Shown: piece by piece, positions 20,633 through 30,059 of the stretch | How positions within the stretch are numbered: position 1 is the stretch's first letter | Layout: each line of letters opens with the position of its first letter | Origin: Roseibacillus persicicus | Lineage (GTDB): Bacteria; Verrucomicrobiota; Verrucomicrobiia; Verrucomicrobiales; Akkermansiaceae | Direction: 5' to 3' | DNA length: 64,000 nucleotides | Assembly (NCBI RefSeq): GCF_014651675.1 | Contig: NZ_BMXI01000001.1 | Span: forward strand, 251,968 to 315,967 | Made by a program: the position numbers and the translations under genes | Notes under the pieces: generated by a model | The model's input: the letters and a program-made list of their open reading frames with translations, nothing else | What the model was told of the DNA's origin: nothing | Databases searched by the model: none

Positions 20633-23593
20633 TTGAAAATCAAACTCCCCTTGTTCAGCCCTCTCGTCGGGCTTGCCCTCACCCTTTCCAGCGAAGCCCT
20701 TTCCCCCGGCGATCTGATGATCGTCGGTTTCAATTCCCAGGGTGACGACTCCTTCAGTTTTGTCACCTGGGTGGAGCTTCCTCCCGATGAAACCATCCTG
20801 TTTATGGACGGCCGATACGATGGCGGAGGCGACGGCAGTGGAGAAGGTTCAGGTGGCGGCACCTATGAAGGAGCTAATCCGCTCTACTGGACCAATGGCA
20901 ATACTCCCCTGTCCCCGGGCACGGTAGTGGTGTTGAGCGGCCTTTCCAATAACAGCTCGACCCCAAGCATCGGGACCTCGACCGGAGGGTTCGGACTTAC
21001 CAACGGCGGCGAACAGTTCTTCATCGCGCAAGGAACGATCGTGGACGACCAACTCGATGGCGACCTCATTTTTGGTCTCGATTACGAGGGAACGGCAGGC
21101 TGGACCGGCGGCGGCGAATCCGAACTACCCGAAGCACTTAATCTGGCGAATGCCAACATCAGCTTTGCCCATGCGGACACCCTGGAGTTCAGCCAAGCGC
21201 GCAACACCCTCGAGCTCGCCGCCTATCCGGCGCAAGTGTCCAGCAGCAGCAATTGGTCCGCACCTTCCGGGAGCTTGTCCTCGGAGTCTTTCCAAAACAA
21301 CACCGAGCCCCCCGTTGCCATCCCGGATCAACTCGGCGACGCCAGCGAAGGGGTGCTCTTTTTCCCCAAAAGGCTCAATGGCGGACAGCCCATCATCGAT
21401 GAGACCTGGGCACGTGCGCAAGGCATGACCTCGGGCGAAGCGAGTAACATCAACGGACCCAGCTGCATCGCTTTGCCCAGTTGGCTGCCTTCCGAGAACC
21501 GCGCGGATCCCGATGCCAACTACTACCTCTACTTCGCCCACCACTCGGGCGACTACATTCGCATGGCCTGGGCGGAGAATGTCGAAGGACCTTGGACCGG
21601 CTTCAACCTCGATTCCTCCCTCCCCATTGCCCAACGCGGAGTGCTCAGTCTGGGCACTGCCGACCGGATCTATCCCGGCAACGACGTCGAGGTGAACCGG
21701 CACATCGCCTCTCCCCAAGTCTTGGTCGATGACGTCAACCAGCGCTTCATCATGTATTACCATGGTTACACCGACCATGATGGAGTGGACAAAGGGCAGA
21801 GCACCATCGTCGCCACCTCCCCCGACGGTCTCAATTTCAATCTCCCGGCCAACGGTGGTCATGCCGGTCACGGAACGCGGCCCGTGATTCTGGGCGAAAG
21901 CTACTTCCGGGTCTTCGAGCAAGCGGGCAATCTCTACGCCCTGTCCAACACGGGAGACATCTGGGAATCCCCCGATCCGCTCAATCCCTGGACTCCGCCC
22001 TCCGGCTACGACTACAGCCGGGACTACTGGGACCGGGGCCCAAATCCCTTTACCACCCAATCGCAAGCCCACGGTTGGCCCACCATTCGTCCCCGCCACT
22101 TTGGGGTTCTGCAGCGCGATGGCATTCTCTACGCCTTTCTCACTTACAAAGAAGGAAGACCCGAGCGCGTCACGGTCTCGACCTTCGATTTTTCCGAGTT
22201 GGATGCGAACTACGACAACTGGGCGGGAGACTTCCCTGACCAAGAGCTCCTGCGCGCGGAAGAGACTTGGGAAGGCGCGCTCTTCCCTCCCCTCGCCTCC
22301 GAATCCGGCCGCATGGACGACGGGGTCAACCAACTGCGCGACCCCGCGATCCTCACTGACAACGATGGCCGGACCTACCTTTTCTATTGCGGGCAAGGCG
22401 AAGACGCGCTCGGCGTCGCCCAAATCGTCGCCGCCCCCCAGGTTACCGGCCCTACCGAAGTGACCACCGGCCAGGACGAGACTTTCCAAATCAATACCGA
22501 CCTCGATGTGACGCCCGCGATGCGAAAGATTGCGCACGCAAGTCCGGTCGATCTCACCTTTGACGCCGAGGAAGCGACCTCACCGCTCACCTATGCAGGT
22601 AGCGGTGGATATGCCTTCCAGCAAAGCGCCACCGTGGGAGCTGGGAGCCAGACCTTTCAACTGGCCCACCTGTCGGAAAACGGAGACGAGACCTTGACCT
22701 TCCCGGGCACCTACTATGTCCGTCCCGGTGCCAGCTTCAGCTTTCTCAGCCGACTGGCCAACTCCACCGACGGCCAGGTGGCCCGCATCGAAGTGAGCTT
22801 CGATGGCAGCGAGTGGCAAGCGATTTGGATTCGCATCGGCGGTGGCAATGAGGGCAGCTTCAAACAAGTCGATGTCGACTTGAAAGGCCTGGAAGGCCGG
22901 GCCTTCGAACTCCGTCTCCGCTACCAGCACGACGAACTGCGCAACGAGTCCCTCACCACTGGCGCGGGTGCCAACCAAGGCTGGTTCATCGACGACTTCA
23001 CCTTCGAAGGACTCGAAGAGGTGACCACTTTGTCGGAAGAGACTTTCACGACTAACAGCTTCACCCTCGATGAAATCGCGTCGCTCCTGAGCCCCCATCT
23101 CAGTTTCGATAGCGAGCTGGAAGACCGCTTCATCGTGAGCGTGAGCGGTCTGCACGACGGAGAGTCAACCGGCTATGGCAAGCCCTTCGTCATTCGGGTG
23201 CGCAGCAGCTACGAGGACTTTCTCGCCCAGCACTTTAGCGAAAGCGAGCAGGCCGACCCGCTCCTCGCCGGCCTCGACGCCGATCCCGAGGGCGATGGTC
23301 TCAGCAACTTGGTCGAGCACGCCTTTGGCACCAGCCCCAATGAGAAAGACCAATGGCCTACCGAGTTCGGGATCACCGCCGGTAACCCCGCGCTGACTTT
23401 CCCTTGGAATCCAGACGCCAGTGTGCGCTACGCCCTGCAGATGAGCACCGACCTCACCGACTTCGAAGACATTCTCGCCACCGACAGCGTCTCCAGTCAG
23501 GGCGAACTGTTAGAGGTCACGCTGGAACCGGACTCCAGTCTTTTTCCCTTAGGCGAAAAAGCCTTCTTCCGGTTGCGGGTGGAGGCGAATTAG
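20633..23593 (+). CDS. Secreted multidomain protein with GH43-like propeller
   Basis: Extracellular protein of 986 residues starting at TTG; the start is supported by the signal peptide KLPLFSPLVGLALTLSSEALS. The first domain (about 25-210) opens GDLMIVGFNSQGDDSFSFVTW, a beta-sandwich type often found on secreted nucleases and surface proteins. Residues about 220-590 look like a five-bladed propeller of the GH43/GH32/GH117 kind, with blades YYLYFAHHSGDYIRMAWAENVEGPW, RFIMYYHGY and RTYLFYCGQGEDALGVAQ. A jelly-roll region (620-800) and the C-terminal DPEGDGLSNLVEHAFGTSP module follow. Catalytic acids are not certain, so it could bind rather than cleave glycan. A TCTAACA heptamer lies just before the start. 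Confidence 0.68.
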   Translation: MKIKLPLFSPLVGLALTLSSEALSPGDLMIVGFNSQGDDSFSFVTWVELPPDETILFMDGRYDGGGDGSGEGSGGGTYEGANPLYWTNGNTPLSPGTVVVLSGLSNNSSTPSIGTSTGGFGLTNGGEQFFIAQGTIVDDQLDGDLIFGLDYEGTAGWTGGGESELPEALNLANANISFAHADTLEFSQARNTLELAAYPAQVSSSSNWSAPSGSLSSESFQNNTEPPVAIPDQLGDASEGVLFFPKRLNGGQPIIDETWARAQGMTSGEASNINGPSCIALPSWLPSENRADPDANYYLYFAHHSGDYIRMAWAENVEGPWTGFNLDSSLPIAQRGVLSLGTADRIYPGNDVEVNRHIASPQVLVDDVNQRFIMYYHGYTDHDGVDKGQSTIVATSPDGLNFNLPANGGHAGHGTRPVILGESYFRVFEQAGNLYALSNTGDIWESPDPLNPWTPPSGYDYSRDYWDRGPNPFTTQSQAHGWPTIRPRHFGVLQRDGILYAFLTYKEGRPERVTVSTFDFSELDANYDNWAGDFPDQELLRAEETWEGALFPPLASESGRMDDGVNQLRDPAILTDNDGRTYLFYCGQGEDALGVAQIVAAPQVTGPTEVTTGQDETFQINTDLDVTPAMRKIAHASPVDLTFDAEEATSPLTYAGSGGYAFQQSATVGAGSQTFQLAHLSENGDETLTFPGTYYVRPGASFSFLSRLANSTDGQVARIEVSFDGSEWQAIWIRIGGGNEGSFKQVDVDLKGLEGRAFELRLRYQHDELRNESLTTGAGANQGWFIDDFTFEGLEEVTTLSEETFTTNSFTLDEIASLLSPHLSFDSELEDRFIVSVSGLHDGESTGYGKPFVIRVRSSYEDFLAQHFSESEQADPLLAGLDADPEGDGLSNLVEHAFGTSPNEKDQWPTEFGITAGNPALTFPWNPDASVRYALQMSTDLTDFEDILATDSVSSQGELLEVTLEPDSSLFPLGEKAFFRLRVEAN

Positions 23594-23708
23594 ACGGCCC
23601 TATTGCCTCGCAAGTTTACAAATTCGACTTCGATTGTTTCTTGCAGAGCTAAAACTGCGAGATTCTCGCTTTCTTCTTGGCGGGAGAGAGTGCACTTTTC
23701 GCTCAGAA

Positions 23709-25067
23709 ATGAAACTTTTCGAACCTTTAGAACTCTCCCCCGGACTCACCCTTCCCAACCGCATCGTGATGGCACCGCTGACCCGCGACCGTGCAGGAGA
23801 AGGCAATGTTCCCACCGAATTGATGGCCGAGTATTACCGGCAAAGGGCGTCCTTTGGCCTGATTATCAGCGAAGCCACTCCTGTAAATGCCGCCGGACAC
23901 GGCTATCCCGCCACTCCCGGAATCCATACCCCCGAACAAATCGAGGGTTGGAAAAAGGTCACTGCGGCAGTCCACGAAGCGGGGGGACGCATCTTTTGCC
24001 AACTGTGGCACTGCGGCCGTATTTCTCATCCCGCCTATCAGCCCAAGGGCAAATTCCCCCCCGCACCTTCCCCCATTGGCGCGCGCGACTCCCAAATTTG
24101 GAAGCCTGATTGGACTCCAGTGGACAAAGTCGTGAAACCCAAGGAAATGACGCCCGATGACATCGACTTCACGGTCGAAGATTACCGCAAGGCGACCCGC
24201 GCAGCCCGCGAGGCGGGTTTCGACGGAGTAGAGATTCACGGCGCCAATGGCTACCTCGTGAACCAGTTCCTGGCCGAGAACAGCAACAAACGAAAGGACG
24301 AGTATGGTGGCTCCATCGAAAATCGGGCGCGCTTTCTCTTCGAGGTCCTCGACGCGGTGACCACCGAGTGGCCCGACCGGGTCGCCCTGCGCCTTTCCCC
24401 TCCCGGCACCTTCAACGACATCGACGCCAAGAATGCCGAACCGCTCTACAAGCACGTCATCGACAAACTCAACGAATATGACTTGGCCTACCTTCACCTC
24501 GTGGAGCCCCGCATGTTTGCCGACTATGACTTGAGCACCTACGATTTGCCACTCTCCTCCAAAACCTGGCGCCCCATCTTCAAAGGAACTCTCATTTCTT
24601 CCGGAGGTCATCTCAAGGAAAGCGCGTCCGTGCTGCTCAATCATGCGCAGGCCGACCTCATCGCCTTTGGACGACTGGCCATCTCCAACCCCGATCTTCC
24701 CCGTCGGTTCGAGATCGACGCTCCTCTCAACGACTACGATCGGGACAGCTTCTACGGCGGCACCGAAGTGGGATACACCGACTACCCGACCCTCGAACAA
24801 GTCGAAGCCGACCCATCACTCAAGAAGCCCTACCTCCATGAACGCCCCGAAAAGGCCGTTGAAGAAGTCACGGATCTAGCGAGCGAGGAGGAAGAAAAGA
24901 CCCCGGACGACAACCCATCTCAGGCAAGTTCCTCCCACGAAAGCGAGCCTCCGCCCGCCGCTGAACCTAGCGAGGCCGGGGAACCGAAGCCAACCACCAA
25001 GCCTGCTCCCGAAATTGATTTCGTTGAAGAAACCTTCAATCTCGGCGACCCCAAGGACTCGGCTTGA
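23709..25067 (+). CDS. Old Yellow Enzyme family NADH:flavin oxidoreductase with acidic tail
   Basis: FMN-dependent ene-reductase acting on activated double bonds or nitro compounds, cytoplasmic. Family features: KLFEPLELSPGLTLPNRIVMAPLTRDRA (N-terminal barrel strand and FMN contact), QLWHCGRISHP, HGANGYLVNQFLAENSNKRKDEYGGS with the paired substrate-binding His/Asn, and AFGRLAISNPDLPRR near the phosphate site. The ATG at 23709 gives the classic N-terminus; an in-frame ATG at 23634 only adds unrelated residues. The OYE barrel ends near residue 375. The last 75 or so residues (EEVTDLASEEEEKTPDDN onward) are acidic, Pro/Ser-rich and apparently disordered, which is unusual for this family. Confidence 0.9.
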   Translation: MKLFEPLELSPGLTLPNRIVMAPLTRDRAGEGNVPTELMAEYYRQRASFGLIISEATPVNAAGHGYPATPGIHTPEQIEGWKKVTAAVHEAGGRIFCQLWHCGRISHPAYQPKGKFPPAPSPIGARDSQIWKPDWTPVDKVVKPKEMTPDDIDFTVEDYRKATRAAREAGFDGVEIHGANGYLVNQFLAENSNKRKDEYGGSIENRARFLFEVLDAVTTEWPDRVALRLSPPGTFNDIDAKNAEPLYKHVIDKLNEYDLAYLHLVEPRMFADYDLSTYDLPLSSKTWRPIFKGTLISSGGHLKESASVLLNHAQADLIAFGRLAISNPDLPRRFEIDAPLNDYDRDSFYGGTEVGYTDYPTLEQVEADPSLKKPYLHERPEKAVEEVTDLASEEEEKTPDDNPSQASSSHESEPPPAAEPSEAGEPKPTTKPAPEIDFVEETFNLGDPKDSA

Positions 25068-25505
25068 TTTCTAGATACTCCAGTAAAAAGACACCCGGCG
25101 GTTGCTCGGGCGGGAAATCTGTGTTCCAAGCAGAGCGCGATCCGCCGCTTGGGAGACCCCGCTAGCGCCGCTCCAAGACTGCCCCGCCTAGGGACGGCGG
25201 GAGAACGATTCTCGGTTCATTCAAACTTTCTCAAGAAAACGCACCCGGCCGAACAGCCTGCTTGCATTGAAGACAATGCCCGTGAAAACCAATGAATCAG
25301 AGCCTCTTCGAAAACGACTTAAACGACTGATTATTAACTATTTAAACTTTAACTCCAGGAAAGAAAAAGAGGCCTCCTCTCAACCGTTTTCCTGAAAAAT
25401 ATGTCCGGTTTTCCAGAGGAAGATGTCGCAATGATTGCATTTTCTTACACGTATTTACAAAAGAAGCTTGCCGCACACAGAGCTTCTACGGTATAAATAC
25501 ATTGT
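25068..25505. other. AT-rich intergenic region upstream of a small coiled-coil gene
   Basis: 438 bases with no credible gene. Base composition falls from GC-rich near the OYE gene to distinctly AT-rich after 25310, with A/T runs such as GATTATTAACTATTTAAAC near 25330. Apart from the promoter candidate at 25468-25497, I see no tRNA, riboswitch or repeat. Confidence 0.5.
25468..25497 (+). promoter_or_regulatory. Candidate sigma-70-type promoter for the small coiled-coil gene
   Basis: TTGCCG at 25468-25473 and TATAAA at 25492-25497 are separated by 18 bases. The initiator region would fall at about 25503-25506, almost on the ATG of the gene at 25506, implying a leaderless or near-leaderless transcript. 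Confidence 0.45.
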
Positions 25506-25832
25506 ATGACGATGCTTAAGAGGGATATCACGGATGACTTGGAGAGGGACTTGGAATTGGTTTCCGCTGAACTGACAAATGAGATGGTTCGTGCCGAGCG
25601 CGAACTTGAGCTCGAAACTGCTCAGCTGAAATCACTTATCGGGACTGAAAACCCAGCTTTGGTAGAACAAATCAAGGCTATGGAAGAAAGTATTACCCGA
25701 CTCTACAACGGCTTGGAGAAAGCCACGATGTATATACAGCTCGCCCAAGGCGAAAGCTACATCCTTCGCCAGCAGATTCTCAACAGTATGCCTGCGCCCA
25801 GTTCAACTCCGGAACTGAGTTCGGTGGCCTAG
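25506..25832 (+). CDS. Small coiled-coil protein of unknown function
   Basis: A 108-residue, Glu/Leu-rich protein that I do not recognise. Residues about 5-50 (DLERDLELVSAELTNEMVRAE) and 60-95 have heptad-like Leu/Ile spacing and charged flanks, indicating a helical hairpin or coiled coil. The last 15 residues are Pro/Ser-rich and unstructured. There is no signal peptide or membrane helix. It stands alone between two long spacers and has the best-looking promoter in the window, so it is probably a monocistronic gene. Its moderate GC content contrasts with neighbouring metabolic genes. Confidence 0.6.
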   Translation: MTMLKRDITDDLERDLELVSAELTNEMVRAERELELETAQLKSLIGTENPALVEQIKAMEESITRLYNGLEKATMYIQLAQGESYILRQQILNSMPAPSSTPELSSVA

Positions 25833-26183
25833 CAACCACCGCAACCTTTCGCGCTGAATTACGAGAGTTTATCCCCTCCAACGGGAAGGTTCTGCCGCCC
25901 CCTCTCCGACGATCAAAACGGCCTACCCGTGAAGCATCGCTAGCAAGATTTACCCAATAACCGCCCTCGGCAGAAGTCCCCAGTTCTACTCTGCCTCAAG
26001 CCCAGCCGCCTTGTCGGCCACTCTGGATAGACGGCCCGAAGGGGTCGCCCCCTCTATCCACCTGGCTTGGCTGGGCACAAAATGTGCTCAAGCCATTGGG
26101 TGACAAGATCAGGCACTCCACCTTCCATACAGTTTTCGCAACATTATCTGGATTCCCTTCTAAAGAGAGCCAATGATTAAACT
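25833..26183. other. Intergenic region before the branching enzyme gene, with one strong hairpin
   Basis: 351 bases without a gene. Around 26023-26060 GGATAG and a G run pair with a C run and CTATCC, forming a stem without a T tract; it may end the upstream transcript or be a dispersed palindrome. Nothing else stands out. Confidence 0.4.
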
Positions 26184-28145
26184 ATGGAATCAGAACTAGC
26201 CCTCGTCCGTGATGACCCATGGCTGACCCCCTACACCAACGCGATTGAGGCTCGCCGCGATCGTTTCTCGGAAGCTTGGGGAACCGGCTTGCGCTCCGAG
26301 GCCCAGCTCCATCGCACCAATGGTCTTCTCTTCGACGAAGAAAACCAGCAGTGGACCTATCACGAGTATGCTCCCCATGCCCACCAGCTTTCCCTCGTGG
26401 GTGACTTCAATAACTGGGACAACAATGCCCACCCCGCGACCCGCGACGAGCACGGCAATTGGCACCTGACCCTCCCGGCCGACACTCTCACCCACCTTTC
26501 TTCTTACAAAGTCTGCGTCGTGGGCGACAATGGCACCCACCACCGGCTCTCCCCCTTCACGCGCTATGCCTTGCAGAATGAGGACACTCACGAGTTCACG
26601 GGTACCGTCTGGCATCCCGAAGAAACTTATCAGTGGAAGAACGAAGCCCCACCCAAGCCCACTGCCCCCCGCATCTACGAAGCCCACATCGGCCTCGCCA
26701 CCGAGCGCGAGGGAGTCGGCACCTACGACGAATTCCGCACCTTCGTTCTGCCCCGCATCGCCAAGCTCGGCTACGACACCGTGCAGCTCATGGCCATCGC
26801 CGAGCACCCCTACTACGGGTCGTTTGGCTACCATGTCGCCAATTTCTTCGCTCCCTCCAGCCGCTTCGGCACTCCCGATGAGCTCCGCGCCATGGTGGAT
26901 GAAGCTCATGGCTTAGGTATAACGGTTGTCTTGGATCTGGTGCACTCCCACACCGTGAAAAACTTTGCCGAAGGCATCCGCGAGTTCGATGGGCAAGAAG
27001 GCTACCTCCTCCACAGTGGACCTGCGGGCGAGCACGAGCAGTGGGATTCCCTGCTCTTCGACTACGGCCACCCCGCCACCCGCGGATTCCTCCTCTCCAA
27101 CCTCGCCTACTGGCTGGAGGACTTTCGCTTTGATGGCTTCCGCTTCGATGGAGTGACCTCGATGCTCTACCATCATCACGGCGACACCACCTTCGATCAT
27201 TACGACAAGTATTTTTACGATGGCGTGGACTGGAGCTCGGTCACCTATCTCCAACTCGCCAATGCCTTAATCCGCGAAATCAATCCCCAGGCCCTCACCA
27301 TTGCGGAAGATTTTTCCGGCATGCCGGGCTGCTGCCAGCCACCGGAAGAAGGCGGACTGGGCTTCGACTATCGCCTCGGGATGGGGATTCCCGACCATTG
27401 GATCAAGCTGTTGAAACACACGCCCGACGAGCAGTGGGACCTCAACGTCATTTGGAACCAGCTTTCTAACAGACGCTTTGGGGAAAAGACCGTGGCCTAT
27501 GCCGAGTCCCACGACCAGGCCCTCGTCGGCGACAAGACTCTCGCCTTCTGGCTGATGGATAAAGAGATGTATTGGCACATGAAGAAAGGGGACGAGAACC
27601 CCATCATCGACCGCGGCATCGCCTTCCATAAGATGATTCGCCTCCTGACCATGATCGCGGGAGGAGAAGCCTGGCTCAGCTTCATTGGAAACGAATTCGG
27701 CCATCCCGAGTGGCTGGACTTTCCGCGTGAGGGCAACGATTGGTCCTACAAGTATGCCCGCCGCCAATGGAGCCTCGCCGACAACCCCAAGCTGAAATAC
27801 GGAGGCTTGCAGAACTTCGAAGGTGCAATGCTCCAACTGGTTCGCGATCACAAAGTCCTCGAGTCCGCTCCCGCACAGCTCCTCAACATTGATCAGGAAA
27901 ATCTCTCGATTCAATTCGAGCGCGCCAACCTCATCTTCGCCTTGAACTTCCATCCCCACAACAGCATCGCGGACTACCAGTTCTCCACCCACGTCCCCGG
28001 CACTTTCCGGCACCTGCTGGATACCGATCAACCGGAGTTCGATGGCCTGGAACGCTTGACGCCAAAGACCCTGCACCACGCGCTCGACGGACATCTCAGC
28101 GCCTATCTGCCCGCCCGCTGCGCGGTGGTGTTTGAAAAAGTTTAA
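26184..28145 (+). CDS. glgB: 1,4-alpha-glucan branching enzyme, GH13_8-like
   Basis: Makes alpha-1,6 branches in glycogen by cutting and transferring alpha-1,4 chains. A CBM48 starch-binding domain lies at about residues 45-130 (YAPHAHQLSLVGDFNNWDNNAHP). The GH13 barrel follows with conserved regions VVLDLVHSH, DGFRFDGVTSML (nucleophile Asp), LTIAEDFSGMPG (acid/base Glu) and YAESHDQALVG (stabilising Asp). GNEFGHPEWLDFPREGNDWSYKYARRQW is diagnostic of branching enzymes, and the compact N-terminus and HHHGDTTFDHYDKYF insert resemble the eukaryotic/GH13_8 type rather than the E. coli GlgB type. At 653 residues it is slightly short of the eukaryotic form. No other glycogen gene is adjacent. Confidence 0.92.
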   Translation: MESELALVRDDPWLTPYTNAIEARRDRFSEAWGTGLRSEAQLHRTNGLLFDEENQQWTYHEYAPHAHQLSLVGDFNNWDNNAHPATRDEHGNWHLTLPADTLTHLSSYKVCVVGDNGTHHRLSPFTRYALQNEDTHEFTGTVWHPEETYQWKNEAPPKPTAPRIYEAHIGLATEREGVGTYDEFRTFVLPRIAKLGYDTVQLMAIAEHPYYGSFGYHVANFFAPSSRFGTPDELRAMVDEAHGLGITVVLDLVHSHTVKNFAEGIREFDGQEGYLLHSGPAGEHEQWDSLLFDYGHPATRGFLLSNLAYWLEDFRFDGFRFDGVTSMLYHHHGDTTFDHYDKYFYDGVDWSSVTYLQLANALIREINPQALTIAEDFSGMPGCCQPPEEGGLGFDYRLGMGIPDHWIKLLKHTPDEQWDLNVIWNQLSNRRFGEKTVAYAESHDQALVGDKTLAFWLMDKEMYWHMKKGDENPIIDRGIAFHKMIRLLTMIAGGEAWLSFIGNEFGHPEWLDFPREGNDWSYKYARRQWSLADNPKLKYGGLQNFEGAMLQLVRDHKVLESAPAQLLNIDQENLSIQFERANLIFALNFHPHNSIADYQFSTHVPGTFRHLLDTDQPEFDGLERLTPKTLHHALDGHLSAYLPARCAVVFEKV

Positions 28146-28205
28146 AGACGGCGTCTTCTGGGAGGAAGAAAGACCCAACTCTCTCTCGGGCGACCCGGAG
28201 TCTTT

Positions 28206-30059
28206 TCAAGGACTTTCAATCACCCAGCGATCATTGCTAAATTCCACCTTCTCCCATTCTTGCTCAAGCCGTGTAACCCCTCCCTGTCCCGCAAACCAGT
28301 TTTCTAGAATATCTTTCTCCCAAGTCTTTCCGTCCAGAGATTTGACCAACATCCGTCGGAGCGCTTCCTTGTCTCCTGCCTCCGCGCCCCAGAGCACGCG
28401 GACGTGGTCTCCCCCGAAACCAAACTTGGTCCGTCGCCAGCCCTCGCGCTTTATTCGATCCAAATCGATCCCCGGATGCCCCGCAGCCCCTTGCATAACC
28501 GTGTCCAAAACTTTGCCGTGCATGTTCAGAATCTGCCTTTCTAACATCGGCCCCATCTCTTTGTCACCCAGCGCAATCAGAGCGAGCAACGATTGCGGCC
28601 CGACCTTCCGCCCCGCCATCAAATGACTTTTTAAAAGCGGCAAAGCCTCTTCCGCCCATCCTTTGCGCACCATCAACTCCCCATAGACCGGACTCCACTT
28701 CAGGCGCTTTAACAGCTGCGCTTTGTGGCTCTCTTGGACATTCTTCGCCAAAAACGCCATCAAAGTCGTGTCCCAAAATTTGCTGCTATAGGGTCCTCGT
28801 TGCAAGATGAGCGCAATACTTTCAGGGTCTCGGTACAGCTCTAGCTGCCTCCGAACAGCATCGCTACTGTGACCGTTCCGATTGTTACTATCCACTCGAT
28901 CAACCAGCGCAAAAACCGTCTCGACCGGCTCCTCCCTCTCCTCGACAAGCTCCTCTAAATCGAGCCGATGTCCTTTCTGCCCTTCCCAATGCCCAATCAA
29001 CAGCGACAGCTGTGCCCCTTCTAACAAACCCTCTTTTGACACTTTATTTTCGGGCAGCATCAAGGGTGAAAGAATCTCAAAATCCTGCCTCACCACCTCC
29101 AAAGGCAAAAAGGGAATCTGCTCACCAGCAATTGAATGACGGTTCTGCACCGGCACCCCAAAATACCCGTTGCCGTAACGGGCAACCGCAGCCTCCACCT
29201 GCAAAGGCTTCCGTGACAGCCCACCCGCTCGACTAATCTCGACCGAAACTCGCAAGCGCGAACCTGTCGACCAGCGAACATTGTGAATCCGCACCTTCAA
29301 GTCTTCCAAAGACTTTTCCTCACCCTTCTTCAGCGGGAGGGTCGTCACACTCGGATGAGAAGTCGAAATCGTTCCTATTTCCGACCAATCCCATCCCCTA
29401 CCCAACCACTTTCCCTCTTGCCAGACTTCAAAACGATTTTCAGGAACCAGCGCAAGCACAGTTCTTCCGCTACCGGCCGATCCTGAACGAACTGGAAAGT
29501 ATCCACCCATTGGAGTGCTCGTCCACGCTGTCACGCTCATCATCCCAACCGCAACCCAGCCCCCTTGCGTTCGGGCCTTCCCTCCAATCTTCCTCAAAAA
29601 AAAACCTAGTCCGTAGGCGAATACTAACAAAGCAAGATGCCAAGAGATCATCGCTCTCCAAAGCTTCTCCCACAATACTTGCCAACCCATTTGAGAAGGC
29701 TCTAGAACTTCGGAAACCACTAACAAGCGAACTAGCAAGAGGGGCGCAAATACAAGAAAGAGCAACAACACGCTTCCCATCCCAAACGCCCAAGGCATGA
29801 GGGGACGACTCCGCCACCCATCAAAACTCCCAAAGGCACCTTCACTCATCGCCACCCGTGCAGTAACCAGCGCGACCAGTCCCACTTCTAGCATCACTAC
29901 TCCATCCATCCGGAGCCCATGCCAAAGTAGCCTCAACTGTCCTCCATCCAACGAGAACTTCCCTGCCATCGCGCTCAACAAAAGCGAGACCACCACGAGC
30001 GTCAGAATTTCCCAACGATGCCTCTTCCACAAACAAGTCAACACTCCTAATACGTTCAT
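28206..30059 (-). CDS. Membrane subunit 2 of GntR-controlled ABC transporter, unknown C-terminal domain
   Basis: Last gene of a four-gene minus-strand operon. The ATG at 30059 overlaps the upstream TGA as ATGA, so I prefer it over an in-frame start 27 codons earlier. The 617-residue protein has about five transmembrane helices in the first 200 residues (for example WEILTLVVVSLLLSAMAG, MLEVGLVALVTARVAM and FGMGSVLLLFLVFAPLLLVRLLVV). A soluble region of about 400 residues follows. Near its C-terminus, VRKGWAEEALPLLKSHLMAGRK matches an equivalent segment in the upstream subunit, showing that the two are paralogues. ABC-2-like permease function is inferred from context; the soluble domain is unrecognised, with HEAT-like helical repeats a possibility. 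Confidence 0.7.
   Translation of the reverse strand: MNVLGVLTCLWKRHRWEILTLVVVSLLLSAMAGKFSLDGGQLRLLWHGLRMDGVVMLEVGLVALVTARVAMSEGAFGSFDGWRSRPLMPWAFGMGSVLLLFLVFAPLLLVRLLVVSEVLEPSQMGWQVLWEKLWRAMISWHLALLVFAYGLGFFLRKIGGKARTQGGWVAVGMMSVTAWTSTPMGGYFPVRSGSAGSGRTVLALVPENRFEVWQEGKWLGRGWDWSEIGTISTSHPSVTTLPLKKGEEKSLEDLKVRIHNVRWSTGSRLRVSVEISRAGGLSRKPLQVEAAVARYGNGYFGVPVQNRHSIAGEQIPFLPLEVVRQDFEILSPLMLPENKVSKEGLLEGAQLSLLIGHWEGQKGHRLDLEELVEEREEPVETVFALVDRVDSNNRNGHSSDAVRRQLELYRDPESIALILQRGPYSSKFWDTTLMAFLAKNVQESHKAQLLKRLKWSPVYGELMVRKGWAEEALPLLKSHLMAGRKVGPQSLLALIALGDKEMGPMLERQILNMHGKVLDTVMQGAAGHPGIDLDRIKREGWRRTKFGFGGDHVRVLWGAEAGDKEALRRMLVKSLDGKTWEKDILENWFAGQGGVTRLEQEWEKVEFSNDRWVIESP

Noticed and set aside
21125-22537. 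A 470-residue minus-strand frame opposite the propeller protein
   Set aside because: It is an antisense shadow. The plus strand has a signal peptide, blade repeats and a shared C-terminal module; the minus product has only low-complexity Gly/Val/Glu runs.
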